Assembly (NCBI GenBank): GCA_017590115.1
Contig: JAGGNK010010226.1
Location: 2,763,732 to 2,827,731 of the forward strand
From: Montifringilla adamsi
Lineage: Eukaryota > Chordata > Aves > Passeriformes > Passeridae
Direction: 5' to 3'
Length of the DNA stretch: 64,000 nucleotides
The notes below the pieces were generated by a model. The model was given only the letters and a program-made list of their open reading frames with translations. It did not search any database and was not told where the DNA came from. Below are positions 37,741-50,600 of the stretch, piece by piece (the first letter of the stretch is position 1; each line of letters starts with the position of its first letter). Both the position numbers and the translations under genes were made by a program.

Positions 37741-37821
37741 AAAGAAAAAAAAAAACAAAAACAAACAAAACAAAACAAAACAAAACAAAAAAAAACCAAC
37801 AAAAAAAAAAAAAAAAAAAAA
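37741..37821. repeat. (CAAAA)n and poly-A tract
   Basis: An A run is followed by about five CAAAA units (37755-37790), AAACCAAC and then a run of 21 A. No recognised retroelement body precedes it. Confidence 0.88.
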
Positions 37822-39204
37822 CCAAGCCTGTTTCAAGAACTCTCAATTTTACCATGTCTGATAAGCCTTTGCAGAAAAAAAATCAGGATTAATGCAGAGC
37901 TACAGTAAGTAGCCAAAAGAAGTGAATTTGCTCAAGGTGCAAAAAGATCTATGCTACTCATTTGAGCAAACACAGGGCTCATTTAGCAAGTCCCTTAATG
38001 AATAAGTGTTCAAAGAGCTGAAACCAGTTTTAGTTATTTGACTCTGGTTACAGTCAAGCAGAGTCTTGTTGCTAAAACCTCAATTACCACTTTGAGAATT
38101 GAAGTGTTGATGGAGGCTTTGTTTATGCCGTGTGCCTTCTGAAGGCCGTCTATAGCAAGACACTTTCTTTTTTATGGAGCAAACAACCTGGATGCAAACA
38201 GCAGGACAATGACCATGGCACTTATCATGATCCTGCTGGCAACACCTTTAACTGCTCAATGCTAAATATCTCAAGATAGATTCTAAACCCGGGTATGGGA
38301 ATGTGACATTATGAAATTGCATTATCAAGCTGAAATGCCCTTTTTGCTTCTGGTCTGTCTAAAGAGAAAAATTTAGTAGTGACAGTGGTCTGAACATGCG
38401 GGAAACCCCTCCCTGCTGTAACAGAGTATATATAAAAGTTAAGAAGTGACCCAAAATATGTACTTTACACCACCCCAAACCCAAAACATTTGAGTAAAAA
38501 GGCTGAAATAGGCAGCAACTACAGTACTTGACTAATCAATTTAGCAAATATGTCTATAGCAGTACAAAGAAATTAAGCATTAAGCTTTTTATCCTAGTTC
38601 TCAGATAACCAATTAGGATGATTGCAAAAGGCAAAATTGCTTTCATACAACTTTTTCATTTCAGTCCTGCTGTAACATGTATTCTCTTATTCAGTTGAAG
38701 TAGAGCAATAAAGACAAATAGACACAGACAATAGCTAAAAATACCTGAGCTATGTCTAACAGATATATAAAAATATATGTATAGAAAAAGAAGCAAGATT
38801 GCTTTATGTGGTTCAGTGATCCTACCTACCTGTAATAAAAATAAAACACTAAACATTAGACTTGTTTTGTCAGAAAGAAATTTTGCTGTACCAACATACA
38901 CCACAACCCCCAAATACCTATCCTTTATATACTTGACTACACACACAAAACCTGTTTGTAAACCTGCTTGATTTGAGAATGTTAGTGACTGGATATAGTA
39001 AGACTACATTATTTAGGAATATTAAAGAATATCAAGACAATTAAAAAAAATCTACACATCATCAGATACACGATATGTCAGAACTCAGATGGAAAAGAAG
39101 GTATAATTACAAAGGACAGGGGGAACCTAGATTGATGCCTTGTTTTTAACTCCTCTTTGACATCTACTGTTTATACAGTCAGAGTATTTACTACCAAATT
39201 AGGA

Positions 39205-39385
39205 TGGGGTTTTCAGAAGCTCTCAATGTTGGCTAAATCTGCTACCACTGAAGTTAATGGGGGCCAGATTCACAGATGGTGTAAATCGGCTTAATCCTAT
39301 AAAATCCAGCTTTGAGTATTTTATCACTAACTTCACTGAGTACAGATGAGGCCACTGCTGAGTCTTTTGAAAATCCCACTCCTTA
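39205..39385. repeat. Possible old sauropsid interspersed repeat, second and longer copy
   Basis: The blocks in order are GGGGTTTTCAGAAGCTCTCA, CACTGAAGTTAATGGGGG, CCAGATTCACAGATGGTGTA followed by AATCGG, ACTTCACTGAG, and TTTTGAAAATCCCACTCCTT. 'Ccagattcacagatggtgtaaatcggc' and 'tgaagtcaatggg' are phrases I recall from a very common ancient amniote repeat in reptiles and birds. This copy is longer and clearer than the one near 11.7 kb. Many substitutions suggest great age. The family name and orientation are not determined. Confidence 0.45.
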
Positions 39386-42300
39386 ATTCTTCTGCACACA
39401 GTAAATTTAAAGCTCAGTAATTTAAAAAAAAAAAAAACCTAGGCAAATGAAGGCTACTAGATCTAGAGGACTCCACTTGTCCTCTCAACAAACATCTCAG
39501 CTGAGGCCTGTAATCCCAGTTTTTAAAGACATACACCTATATATATATCATTAACAAATAGAATCCTGGCTTTTTCTAACAGAAGTAGAAATATGCTGAC
39601 AAATTTACAATCAGCTACACACCTGTGAACTAAATATTCTCCAAGCTATTTGATAAAATCAAGGGAGGGCAACAACGGGTACAACAGCTAGGTTTTGTAT
39701 TCTCTTCATCTAAGTCAAATTGAGACTGTAATTATAATGTATTAATCTCATGATTAAACTGCTCAACTGAAAATACTGGTTCACTTCATCTACCATCAAT
39801 TTTAGAGAAGATGTAAATCTCTTTGCAAATAATAAAGAGAAAGGAAAGGGTCAGTTTGTCATAAGAGCAAGAGGGATCATGTCTTCTATGAGGGTATCAA
39901 CTTTTCAGGGAATAAATTTCACAGTGCAGAAGGAGAAGTGAACATTGCATGTGTACTGTTAATTTTCACTTCAATAGTGTAATAGGAAATCCAATAGCTT
40001 CAACTATGTCAAAACACTTTCATTTATTAGAAAGTTTTGTTGCACAAACAAAGAATGGGAGAGACTGAACTGCTGAAGAACTGAAATGTCAAGGAACCGA
40101 TTATGTAACATGATCAGGACTCTATTTGGCATAGTTTGTATTTCACACTGTTTGGAAAAGCAAAATCCTTTCTGCAGTTCCTTCCCGCCTTACCTGCAAA
40201 CCCTCACTCTACATGTGACAATAATTTTCAATTCATTAGATTACAGGGTACCACGTAGCTTTGAAGAAAGTGTGGGTTTAGCAGACGTTTAGCGCTCAAT
40301 GCCTCTCTCTGAAGATATTTTTATATTCCAGAGCCAAAGTGGAAAATGAATAAACAAAGAATATAAAATGCATTCTATGATGTGTGTATCAGGGAACAGT
40401 CTAAGCTCCTGGCTGAGTGAGAACAGTCATTGACTGAAGGGTCAGGCTTATGAGAAGGCTGGAGGCTGCACAAGGAACTCTGCCCTCCCCAGGACTCCTG
40501 GGGCAAATACAAGGATTCCCTAGGCCTGTCTCTCTCAGGAAAAGCATAAAGACAAAACTGTAAGCATTGCTAACTCATGTGTTTTCTTGCAGTTAGAAGG
40601 ACACCATTCCTGCTCTATACACATGCAACTTCCGTACACTTCTCTGACATTTTCGCCATGCTCAATGTCTCCAAAATAAGTGAAAAAGTTATAGAGATGA
40701 CTTGGAGATTTTCATGTTATAAAGACATGGAACATGATAGGAAAATTGATCCTGAGGTTTTCACACTAATTTAGTTAAACGTTGTCAGATGGCATATCAT
40801 CATCATCATACGTCAATGGCTCTGGCACAGAAAAACAATGTACTCCTTAACTGAGACTGAATATATGAAATGACAATTTCAACCTCATCAGTCTTTGAGA
40901 CTAAAACCTGTTCTACAACCTTTTTCACAATTGGAGTCAGAGAATCTAGACTCTCCCTCTTTATCCACTCTTGAATTTAGTCACCCAAATTGAAGGGTGC
41001 ATGTGTCATTTTTGCAGTTTTATTATGACAACAGCTCAAGTGTTATTCTCTATGATAGCTTTTGAGGCCCCTTAACATCTTACCCCTCCATCTGTCCTCT
41101 GCTTAATCAACAGTTCCTCTACTCTATTTTTCCCCACAGACAACTCTGTGATTTCTAAATAGCACCCCTGTAAAAGTAATGCTTTCCACAATATGCTCAA
41201 AGTCACAAAGTGCTTTTATTACACAGAACTCAAAAATTGCTGGGCTGCTGATGGGCTGACATCGTCACGTACCATTTACTTCTTTCATTATTAGCTTGTA
41301 TTCTCCCTGGCTGTTTTCTCTTTACCCATCTACTACTACCTGACATTACCTGTACTCTGTATGGTCTCATGTACAGCACACACCATGTGAAGTTTCTTCC
41401 CATTTTCCTTCTCTATTTAGCAATTGAAATGACTAAACTACAGCAACTGTTCCTTGCAGTGCAATTAAATGACAGCACAGCAAGTGCCCCTCCCAAAATC
41501 AAGAACCATCTTTTATACCCACATCCAAATTGTATTGTTTAACTTTCAGCAAGTTGAAACTTCTAAAATTCATCACACAAGGAGGTCATACAAAACTAGA
41601 GCAGGAAGAGGTGTTTGGTTTTTATTTGTAGGCGTACCTTTGCAATTAACTCCTATGAGTAACAGGCTCCTTGATTTCAGTGCTTTCAGATCCCGTGGTC
41701 TGCAGCAACCCATAGTAAGGAGCACTCGATTTCCTTCTTCTTTTCCCTCAAGGGAAATAACAAAAAGGGGCCAAATCTAGTTGCAAAAGAATCAAACAAG
41801 ATCTCTACCATGATGCACTCCTTGTTAACCACACATGTTCCCAAGCTGCTTACTAGAGGTGAGATTTCAGAACACTCTTGAATGTTGGTCTCCACAGCAA
41901 AATATAAGTACAATAAACTCCACTATAGTGTTCATAGGGATTTACATACAAAATCCAGAACAGAAATTAAAAAAAAAAAAAATCCCTCTCAGGCGTTAAA
42001 TCTTTAATCCTTGATTATTTGTCCAGCAAGGTGACAGATGGCAAATCTACTGCTATTATTAAAGCTCTTCCTCTGCATTGGCATCTGTTTTCCCTGGGGT
42101 GAGCAGGATGAGGGAGCTCGCCTGCCTAACCAAATCAGCCAAGGCTAGACATGACTCCTTCAGTATATTAATAGTGCACAGAGCTACATATCCTCACACT
42201 GTCCTCTAGCACTGTGCCTGCTAGTTATACACTGGGTTGTCATGATAGTCTGTTCCAGTCTTTGCATAAAGGAGGTTCCAAACTGATATTAATTTACACC

Positions 42301-43459
42301 TAGCGACATATTTCCAGTACATGAATTGCTGTCACAAGTAGGCATCAGATTTACCAGTCTCAGAGACCTGCAATTGTAGTCATGGAAACAAGATCCAAGC
42401 ATCAGTTTGAATTTGGAATTCAAAATGAATGATCATTAAAAGAAGGTTAGTATTGACAAACTCTTTGATACAGCTGTGTGTTCCTGCAAGCATATCTAAT
42501 CCCCTATCTTACAGACCTAGACTGAGTCCTAGGTAAAAATGAAGCTGAAGGATTCATCCATTTATGAATCTATGGATGGGCAATCTGAGGTGGGGATAAA
42601 GGCGTGTCCAGGTTTCAGAACACTGCATTAATAAGAGAATCTTTTCCAATAAATGGAGTATTGCTGAAGGTACTAGGAGAGTCACCTGTGCTTTATAACA
42701 AGATTTTCCATACAGCTCAAAGGAAACAAGAGAACACTGGTTTCTTCATGTAAGCTGTGTAAAAAAACCAGCAGTGAAACAAAACAAACTTGGTGAGTTT
42801 TTCCTCACAGTCAATCCTTTTACTTCAGTTGAGGCACATGCACACTCTGGGTGGCGTCTGGCAGGAATATGGGATAGTTCAGTTATCTATTGTTTCAGAA
42901 GGAGAAACTACGATCTAGGTCAGAACTCTGCCAGTTAAAGTTTTATCTTCTCTAAAATCCAATTACATTCTTCCCTTCAAACATAAAAGTTATATTTTGC
43001 TCTACATGATGTATAGCAATGATGGAAATTTTGTCTACATTATAATGAAAGTATTTTTCACTCCTAAATGTGGAATGTTAGAATAAAATCGTAAACTAAA
43101 AGATATCAAGCTTTGAGATGCTGATGATTATTACATGCATAATGCTACATTTCCACACAATCCCAATTATAATACTGTAACCTACTTTCTAGAAATAATC
43201 AACTGGTATTCAATGTACAAAACTGCTCCTTCATTTTTTTCTTTTGTCAGGGGGAGGGGAGAGAGCAGGGCAAGGATTAGAATTCATTCCCATTAGTTCC
43301 ATTAACAGCCTTTTACAAACAATTTTAAACAAACCAAATAGAGACAAAGCAAAGCAAAGAAGCCATCTGCACAATTAAATGGTCAGTCAGCACATTTAAC
43401 TTATATAAGCCATATTACTGCACAATGTAAACACTATCTCCCTGGGCTGACATCCTGGC

Positions 43460-43537
43460 AAAAAAAAAAAAAAAAACAAACAAAAAAAAAAAAAAAAAAA
43501 AAAAACAAAAAAAACAAAAAAAAAAAAAGAAAAAAAC
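43460..43537. repeat. Poly-A tract with sparse C interruptions
   Basis: About 78 bp of almost pure A with six isolated interruptions (five C, one G). It is a likely site of assembly or length error. No element body is recognised upstream. Confidence 0.88.
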
Positions 43538-46500
43538 AAGCATCTCTCATGTGTTGGAGGTTAAAGCTTGTGTGAAGTGGTCTACCTTGCTCTAGAGAAG
43601 AGAGCAAATATTACTTTATCTGTGAAGAAGAAATGGGAAGGAAACAGATCCTCTCAGTGGTGCTCTGTTTGTGAGCAAGATTAAAAAGGGGAAGTTTAAA
43701 CACAAAAAATGCAACCATCAGGATCTTGCCTACCTTTTATTTTTCCCCCCACTTGGTACAGATGTGAGATGAAAGACAAGTAATTCGGAAGAAAAATGCA
43801 TGTGGTAACAGAAGGCAGCTACCCATTGTGAAACACGCACATTTACTGTCTCCTGAAAAAACTCATTGTTCAATTCTGAGAAACACTTCTGGCAGTCAGG
43901 TTTTCTGAACTTAATTATGGACAATTTGCTTTCTCCCGACACTTAGATTATTAAAGCAGCTGATTTATTTAGAATGAGTATTTTCGCCTTTTGCATATCA
44001 GAAAAAAAACTATTAAACAGTAGGACTCAAGCATGTGCCATAATTTTTCCAGCAACAAAACAAAAGGTCAAAGGCTGAGCTTAGAATTGACAGGTTAGCT
44101 GTGCTGTAAATCAATACTAGCCTTTGTTGACCACAGCGATCGCTTTATGGATAAAGGTCAAATCATTTAGAAGGTTCAAAGAATAGTAATGAAACCCAGT
44201 GCTTCAACCCATACATTTTTCTACGTTCCCAAAATATACTTTTCCTTTATTAGTCCTTTGCTGAATGGAAATACGATATGATCAGTGATAAATCATTCTG
44301 TTACCAGTCATAAATGGGAGAGAGACAGAAATCATCATCCATAAACTCCAAAAGTTCCCCCGACACCAGAAATTAAGAGCATGATGCCTTTCCCTGCTGG
44401 CCTAAGAGAGCGATTACTAGAGCTGTGCTATTGCTGTAAAATACCACTTAATTTGAAATTCACCATGAGACTACTAATTGGGTCAATAGCCAGAAAGTGA
44501 AAGTCAGCAGTGACAGTCTGTCACTCAAGCATGCTTTTGCTGTGTGCTCAGAGATATTTTATGCATGTGAAAGAAGCCACCAGCAGCGGGATGCCGCTGC
44601 AATGACAGGAGGAGAAGCAGTGACTGGAGCAATACGGGCTGAACCTGCATGGAGGATGCGGGGTCTGCACCCTGCACACCTCTGGGTACCCAGCTAATGT
44701 TTTCTACAGAACTGCCTCCCTGACCATCACAGCACAAAGCAGTGCTCCGTGCCAAGCAGGGGAAAGTTCAGGGCTAGGCTAGAAGACAATTTATTTTGAA
44801 AACATGAATCCAGAGTGGCTCTAACTGTCCTTTGTCAGACAGAAACATGTTCATTTTCTACACTGAAAAGACAGAGGTAGTTCACACAGATCTTTTCAAA
44901 CAGTCCTTCTTATCTTGAGACAAAATGCTGCACATAATTAGATAAAATTAAATCCTAAAACATTGAATTATTTAACCTTCAGAGAGTCATCACTGGTTCC
45001 TCTATCAGTACAAATGCTGTTTCTGGAGTTTCCAGTGTTTACTTTGCAAATGTATTCAGAAAGGCAGCACCTTGTCTGATAATTTCTTTTGATGCATAAA
45101 GTTTGGTATGTTTCAATAATTTTTTGCTAGTGGCTTAGCATCCTGATTAGTTACCACTCAGCTACTATCCCATTGACAGATTCCTATTAGCAAGAGTTTA
45201 AGCCACTTTGTCACCACACTGCGGGGGAGGGAGAGGCTTTCTCCTGCATTTCGTCAGCTTGGCAATCACAGATTTAGGATTCAGAAGAAAAGACAGATGC
45301 TTCTCTGTGTTTTGATGAAGGTCAGCAGCAGGAATTTGTGCCTTCCTGCAAGTCTGGTACTTCTACTATTTTACACTTCACTGGAGTCAGCTAAGAAAGG
45401 TTAAAAAGTCTGAGGTTCCCTCAGAGGTCAGAAACATGAAGAAGCAAGTAAAGCACATGGTCTTACCATGAGGTCTCAAAAACTCTCCTCCCACTGCTTT
45501 ACTTTTGTTTAATGCTTTTCTGCCCATCCTGTCAATGCAACTTCCAAATGTTTGTATGTCCTTAAGGAAGAGTTTCTTCTCTTTATAGCAAAACTGTGTC
45601 TGAAATACAATTCTTCGCGCAACCTGACTCCAAAGGTCATACCTTTATATGCAACTATCAAAAAGAAAGATTTAAACAAATCTCTTAAGCTCAGTCTTCA
45701 CATGCCATCTGCCCTGCTGGAATCACTGCCCTTTCTCCCTACTTTAAATAAGAACACCAAAATTCCTAAACTGGCTGTAGGATGGGTCTGCCAGTTCACA
45801 GCAGACATTGTGCACAGATTACCTTAAAATGGAAGCGTTTGTTTCAAACAGACAACACTACTGAAAAAATAATAATATGAAAAAAACCCCACAAACCAAT
45901 CTTCCTGCGGTTTTCCAAAAGCATTCCAATGAGGTTACTTACACTGCTTTGAAACTGCTTTGAGTTATGGGAAGGCCACAGCCCGAGACCAGCAGCTGAG
46001 ACAGCAACAGAGATGAAAGTTTTTTAGCTTCCAGATCCAAGGGGGAACACAGCTGCTCCAGCTGGTCCCCTCAGATCTCAACACTTATTAGAGCGATCGA
46101 GAAAGCGATAAAGTTTTATGTCTCGGTTTGAAGAATGCATTAATAACACCAGTCCTGAAATAGAATGAAAAAAATGCCAATATAATTAATCAAACCCTAA
46201 GCTTTCAGCTCTGGAAATTGAAGTGCGCTGGTTTTAGGGAAGCTTGGTTCTTTTACATACAGAATTACCACCTCTGCATGAAACTCCAATTAGTGTGAGT
46301 CAGCACTAATTTTTTTTTAATGACAGTCATCTGTTTATGTTAGTCCCACAAATGAATTTACTTGAAATAGAGTAATATGAAAATATAAACAAATGTGAAA
46401 TAATCATACAGGTTTTTTTACAGAATACTAGTGGGGGGGAAAAAAAATTATGCCATTAGATGTGGACCAAGGCAGATATAATAGGAAAATGTGGTATGAA

Positions 46501-46944
46501 GCTCATTTTCAAAGAAAACCTGCAGCAATAACCTAAATGGAAAGGACTGGGGATCTTAAAGATCAACAGTGATTCTGTGATATTTGCACAATCCCCTCTG
46601 AGAACATGAGAAAGCTGGAAGATGAGGGAGAGAAAATACACAAATTTTGGAAAAAAGAAGCATCCTATTTCCTATGTATAATTTCAAAAACACTGCCAAT
46701 TTCAGAATTTACCTACAACCCAACCACCTGTTTTAAAACAAAATGGCATTGTGGTTATGGTTGTTGTTAAAGCATCCAGGTCTATTTAAATTCAATTTAT
46801 CCAGATTCTGGAACAGAAAACAACTTTGTTAAAGCACAGAGAAAAGTAGGAAGTCAGAAACTCAAATTCAAATTTTCAGGTTTTTTGGTTTACAAAAAGG
46901 TTTCAGTTCCCAAATGAGGGCAATGCAAACCACTGAACTTAAAG

Positions 46945-46970
46945 TAATAATGATAATGATGATGATGATA
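46945..46970. repeat. (GAT)n trinucleotide microsatellite
   Basis: TAATAATGATAATGATGATG and the bases after it form a short AAT-to-GAT repeat. Confidence 0.75.
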
Positions 46971-47043
46971 CTAATTCAATTTAGGAGTTTAAATATGAAC
47001 AGATCACCTTTGGGAATTTGCTTTCTGTAGTGCTGTGCTCTTG

Positions 47044-47048
47044 GTCAG
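47044..47048. repeat. Left target-site duplication of the solo LTR
   Basis: GTCAG lies immediately before the TG that opens the LTR. It is identical to the five bases after the closing CA, so it marks the insertion point on the left. Confidence 0.88.
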
Positions 47049-47606
47049 TGGTTTTGGCTGGGACAGAGTTCATTTTCCTCACTGCAGACAGTTGGGGCTA
47101 TGTTTTGGATTTGTGACCAAAAGAGTGTTGATAACACAGGGACATTCCAGCTGAGCTGCACTGACACAATGCCAAGGCACTTTCCGCCCTTCCCCTGCTC
47201 CACCCCTGAGTGGGCTGGGGGTGCACAAGGTCGTGGGAGGGGACAGGTGACCCCACCTGACCCCAGGGATATCCCAGACCATCTGGCATTGTGCTCAGCA
47301 CAGAAAGCCAGGGAAGAAGGAGGTACACAGGGACATTGGGGGCGATGCTGTTTGTCTTCCCAAGTCCTTGTGATGCGTGATGGAGTCGCGCTCTCCGGGG
47401 GATGGCTGAACACCTGCCCAACCACGGGAAGTGGGGAATGAATTCCTTGTTTTGCTTCCCTTGCCCACACACTTTCTGCTTTACTTATTGAGCTGCCTTT
47501 ATCTCAACCCACGAGTTTTCTCACTTTTACCCTTCCAAATCTCTCCCCCATCCCTCTGAGGGGAATGAACAAGTGGGCTGGGTGCCTGCTGGTTTAACCC
47601 ACAACA
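47049..47606 (+). mobile_element. Solo LTR of an avian ERVL-type endogenous retrovirus
   Basis: The element begins TG (TGGTTTTGG) and ends CA (CCACAACA). It is flanked by an exact 5-bp duplication, GTCAG, at 47044-47048 and 47607-47611. A 5-bp target duplication is typical of class III (ERVL-like) integrations; class I usually gives 4 and class II 6. It is far richer in G, C and CpG than its surroundings. From memory it matches a very common bird LTR family, including the stretch near 47500 reading TTTATCTCAACCCACGAG and the purine-rich and C-rich 3' part. No partner LTR, primer-binding site or gag/pol/env sequence lies beside it, so it is a solo LTR left by LTR-LTR recombination. Relative to the family as I remember it, the TATA box near 47299-47306 and the polyadenylation signal near 47486-47491 both look mutated, so promoter activity is doubtful. 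Open frames of up to 141 codons here are non-coding. The exact family name is not certain. Confidence 0.9.
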
Positions 47607-47611
47607 GTCAG
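47607..47611. repeat. Right target-site duplication of the solo LTR
   Basis: GTCAG lies immediately after the CA that closes the LTR. Removing the LTR and one copy gives the inferred empty site, which reads directly from GTGCTCTTG through one GTCAG into GAACAAAGC. Confidence 0.88.
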
Positions 47612-50600
47612 GAACAAAGCACCTTTAATGAAACAAACACCGTCTTCAAAAACATAACACTGTTAGAATTATTTCACACTGTATTGCAGACAACTTTATG
47701 AAGGAAAATGTATTTCAAATGTGGCATCCTTTTTTAAACAAAAAATATTCTTTTAAAGGAGATTAAAAATTGTTTTCATACGGAAGTTATTCTGGAAGAA
47801 TACTATCTAGCCAAAATTCTAGAACATCTTGAGGTCTGAAATTCAACAGCTGTATTGAAAGATGATATGATGACACTGCATCAGATCTATCAGAAAACTG
47901 TATTTTCTTTCTTCAGTCATCTCATATATCATGCAATACTTAGGAAGCTGAAGATTCCTCTGCCATTGGCCAAACTAACAACATTTTATTGTATCTTAAA
48001 TTACCTCTATTTAATTTTAAGCTTTTCTTTTTTTCTTTTCTTTTTTTTTATAAACTACTCAGTGGCTATGATAAAAGGTATCCTTCAAGACTTTATGCAT
48101 CAATTTGCTTTTCCAGTAGCAGAAAAGCTGAAAGCAAATGACTATATGTATAAAAGCAGTTATAGTTCTATTGAGTTAGCTAAACCACACAGGCAGCTGG
48201 AAATCAATAGGAACTAAGAGCTGCAAGTCAGTGTGCAGGAAAGCACACATTTAGCCAGTCAAGACTCCAAAACTATTTACTGACAATTTGCTTGTTAACT
48301 GTAATATGATCAGTGTTGCTTTATGTTACAGTATGGATAATGGAATTGTACAAAATCATCACTCTTACTTCAGGATGATTAGTCAACACAGTAAACAAAT
48401 GAAAAGTCCCTCTCCACAGTAAACCTCATTTCAGAACCACCAAGCAACAGGTATGGCATAAAGCACTGCTCTAACACAAACAAACCTGATATGTTTAATT
48501 ACGTACCATACACATAAATCTTAAGCTGTTTTGTTTGAATATCCTGTAATCTGTCTTGTCTGAAATGAATCCGATCATGTTTTTTTCCCTCCATAAAGCA
48601 AGCTTTAAAATAAACAGAAATTAGCCTTTTTCCCTTTTTCTGTTGCTAAATCACATACTCTTTTTTTTAAAGCAGAATCTTTGTGCAAAATGATTTTGTA
48701 CATTTCATTGTAGATGCTCAAGAAATTAAGTTTACAAAGAAGTTAGTGATAATTATTATATGCTTTCAAATGCAGGTGCAAATTCTTGAAGCTTTTGTTT
48801 CAGCATTGTGGGAATTGATTCATTTTTGTACTGCTGGTTTTAATCAGCCTATATTTGGAAATCAGATGTCAGATATTTCATACACAACCTCCAATTTTAA
48901 GAGTTAGTCAGGAAAAAAAAATCCACAACCTTCCTGAGTAAAGTGAACATAGGAAGTAAATAATAATTAATTTACAGAAGTATTCTGGATGTAATTAAGT
49001 AAAAAATTGGGTATTGTGGGCCTAGAATTTCTATCTAACCTTCAAAAGTGTATTTCTTTCTAAGCTCCCCACTGAACCCCATATTTTGGACTCTCTTACT
49101 TCAGAATCTTCCCGTATCAATATGGCAACACTGCTGGCATTTCACTGCAAAAGACAAAGCACCCACAGAAGGGGATTTATGCCATCCAGCACTCTGTAGA
49201 GAAGAAAAGTACTGTTCATTTAAGTTGTTATCTCTAATAAGCCATGTCAATAACTAAGCAGAGGTCATGGAGCATCAGCCAGAAACAAGAGAGTGTCACA
49301 GAAGAGCTGGGCAGGTCCTACAGAGCAGAGAGCATCTGGCTCCAACAGGGAAAAACCTGTGGAAGGATGAGGAATTTTGATTTCCCATAGGATCCATGTG
49401 CAGTTCACACTGCTCATGTTGTAACTCCCCTGGGATCAGACTGGACTTCAGAAATAAAAACCTGGCAAAACACAATCGTGCAAAGCGCAGGTCACACCCA
49501 ACAGCTCTTACGTCTTCCAAAACACTTCTGCTCTACCTGAATTTTAGTAGGGGCCACACTCAGTTCTCATCACTTGCATTCCTGGCCAGCCAGTGACCCC
49601 ATCATAGAACAATATTATGGTGACAGATATTCATGAAAATGAGAAAAAGAACCCCCCAAAACCCAAACCATTTTTCTATCTCATACATTGTGCTGTACAT
49701 CCAGGCACAGCTTCAAATCTCATCTGAGGAATAAATATCAGAAAAAATATTTTAATTCAGAGGGCCAAATATTAACATATCATAACCTTAATAATTCCTT
49801 TGAATATCTGACATTAAAATACTATTCATTAAATGCACAGCAGCTGAACAGGTTTGAAAAAATTACCATTTTGCCTCACCAAAAATAACTGTTACATGGA
49901 TTTTATATTCCTTGTAAATCAAGGGTGGCAGCAGTAGGTAATTCCATTTGGCTACTGAACATTAAATGTGATATTTTCAGTTAGGAATGCTTCAAGACAA
50001 TTACACCGCCTCCTTCAGAACTCACATTTGGGATACATCCAACAGTTCACTACCTCAGCTACAGGAAGGGTACTTGGAATTTAGAACCAAAACCAAATCC
50101 CTATGACTTCAGTGTAAGAAATGGCAAATAAAATAAGATAGTAAGAAGTACTCTTTTATTTTCTCAATCCTTACTTACATCTATTTATATTAATGTAATA
50201 TATTATTATTATTAGATCCCTTTTTTTTAACAACAGTTTAAGTTTCCAAAATAGAGTAGCTTATTTTCCTAGTCTTAAAATAACTGAGAACAATAAGGTT
50301 ATTGTATATGACAGTGAAACTGATTTGCTGGAGTGTCAAACATGCTAGAAAAAATCATAACTTTAGAAAATTTGGTAAAACTGCTGTGAAACTTAGATGA
50401 AATAATGGAAAGAACTAGTATAAAATTATGCCACCTAATTTACTCAATTATCTTACAGAATTCAGCAATTAGTATCAGGTAATTTTAGGAAAATGATCCT
50501 ATTAATTAGACATTTACTGGAATTTAGGTCAGAATTACGTATTACACGTAATATGCACTATTAGCAAAAAGACTAAGCTCAAACCATTTATATTAAGAAC

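Larger units (their letters stand above)
32891..47043. other. Gene-free AT-rich stretch before the LTR
   Basis: Contains the simple repeats and old repeat copy listed separately, a small (ATC)n at about 40796-40810, and otherwise unique sequence. Open frames reach 103 codons and have no domains. CpG-containing words stand out at 44135-44144 and 46093-46115 against a CpG-poor background. Confidence 0.68.

Noticed and set aside
46000..46090. Mildly GC-rich segment considered as another LTR fragment
   Set aside because: Too short, with no TG...CA ends, no duplication and no similarity to the LTR at 47049-47606.
47045..47470. 141-, 124- and 113-codon frames on both strands
   Set aside because: They lie inside the non-coding LTR and result from its GC-rich composition.
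47855..48217. 120-codon plus-strand frame with a membrane-like segment
   Set aside because: The hydrophobic stretch comes from a T-rich low-complexity tract (about 48020-48050); no other coding sign.
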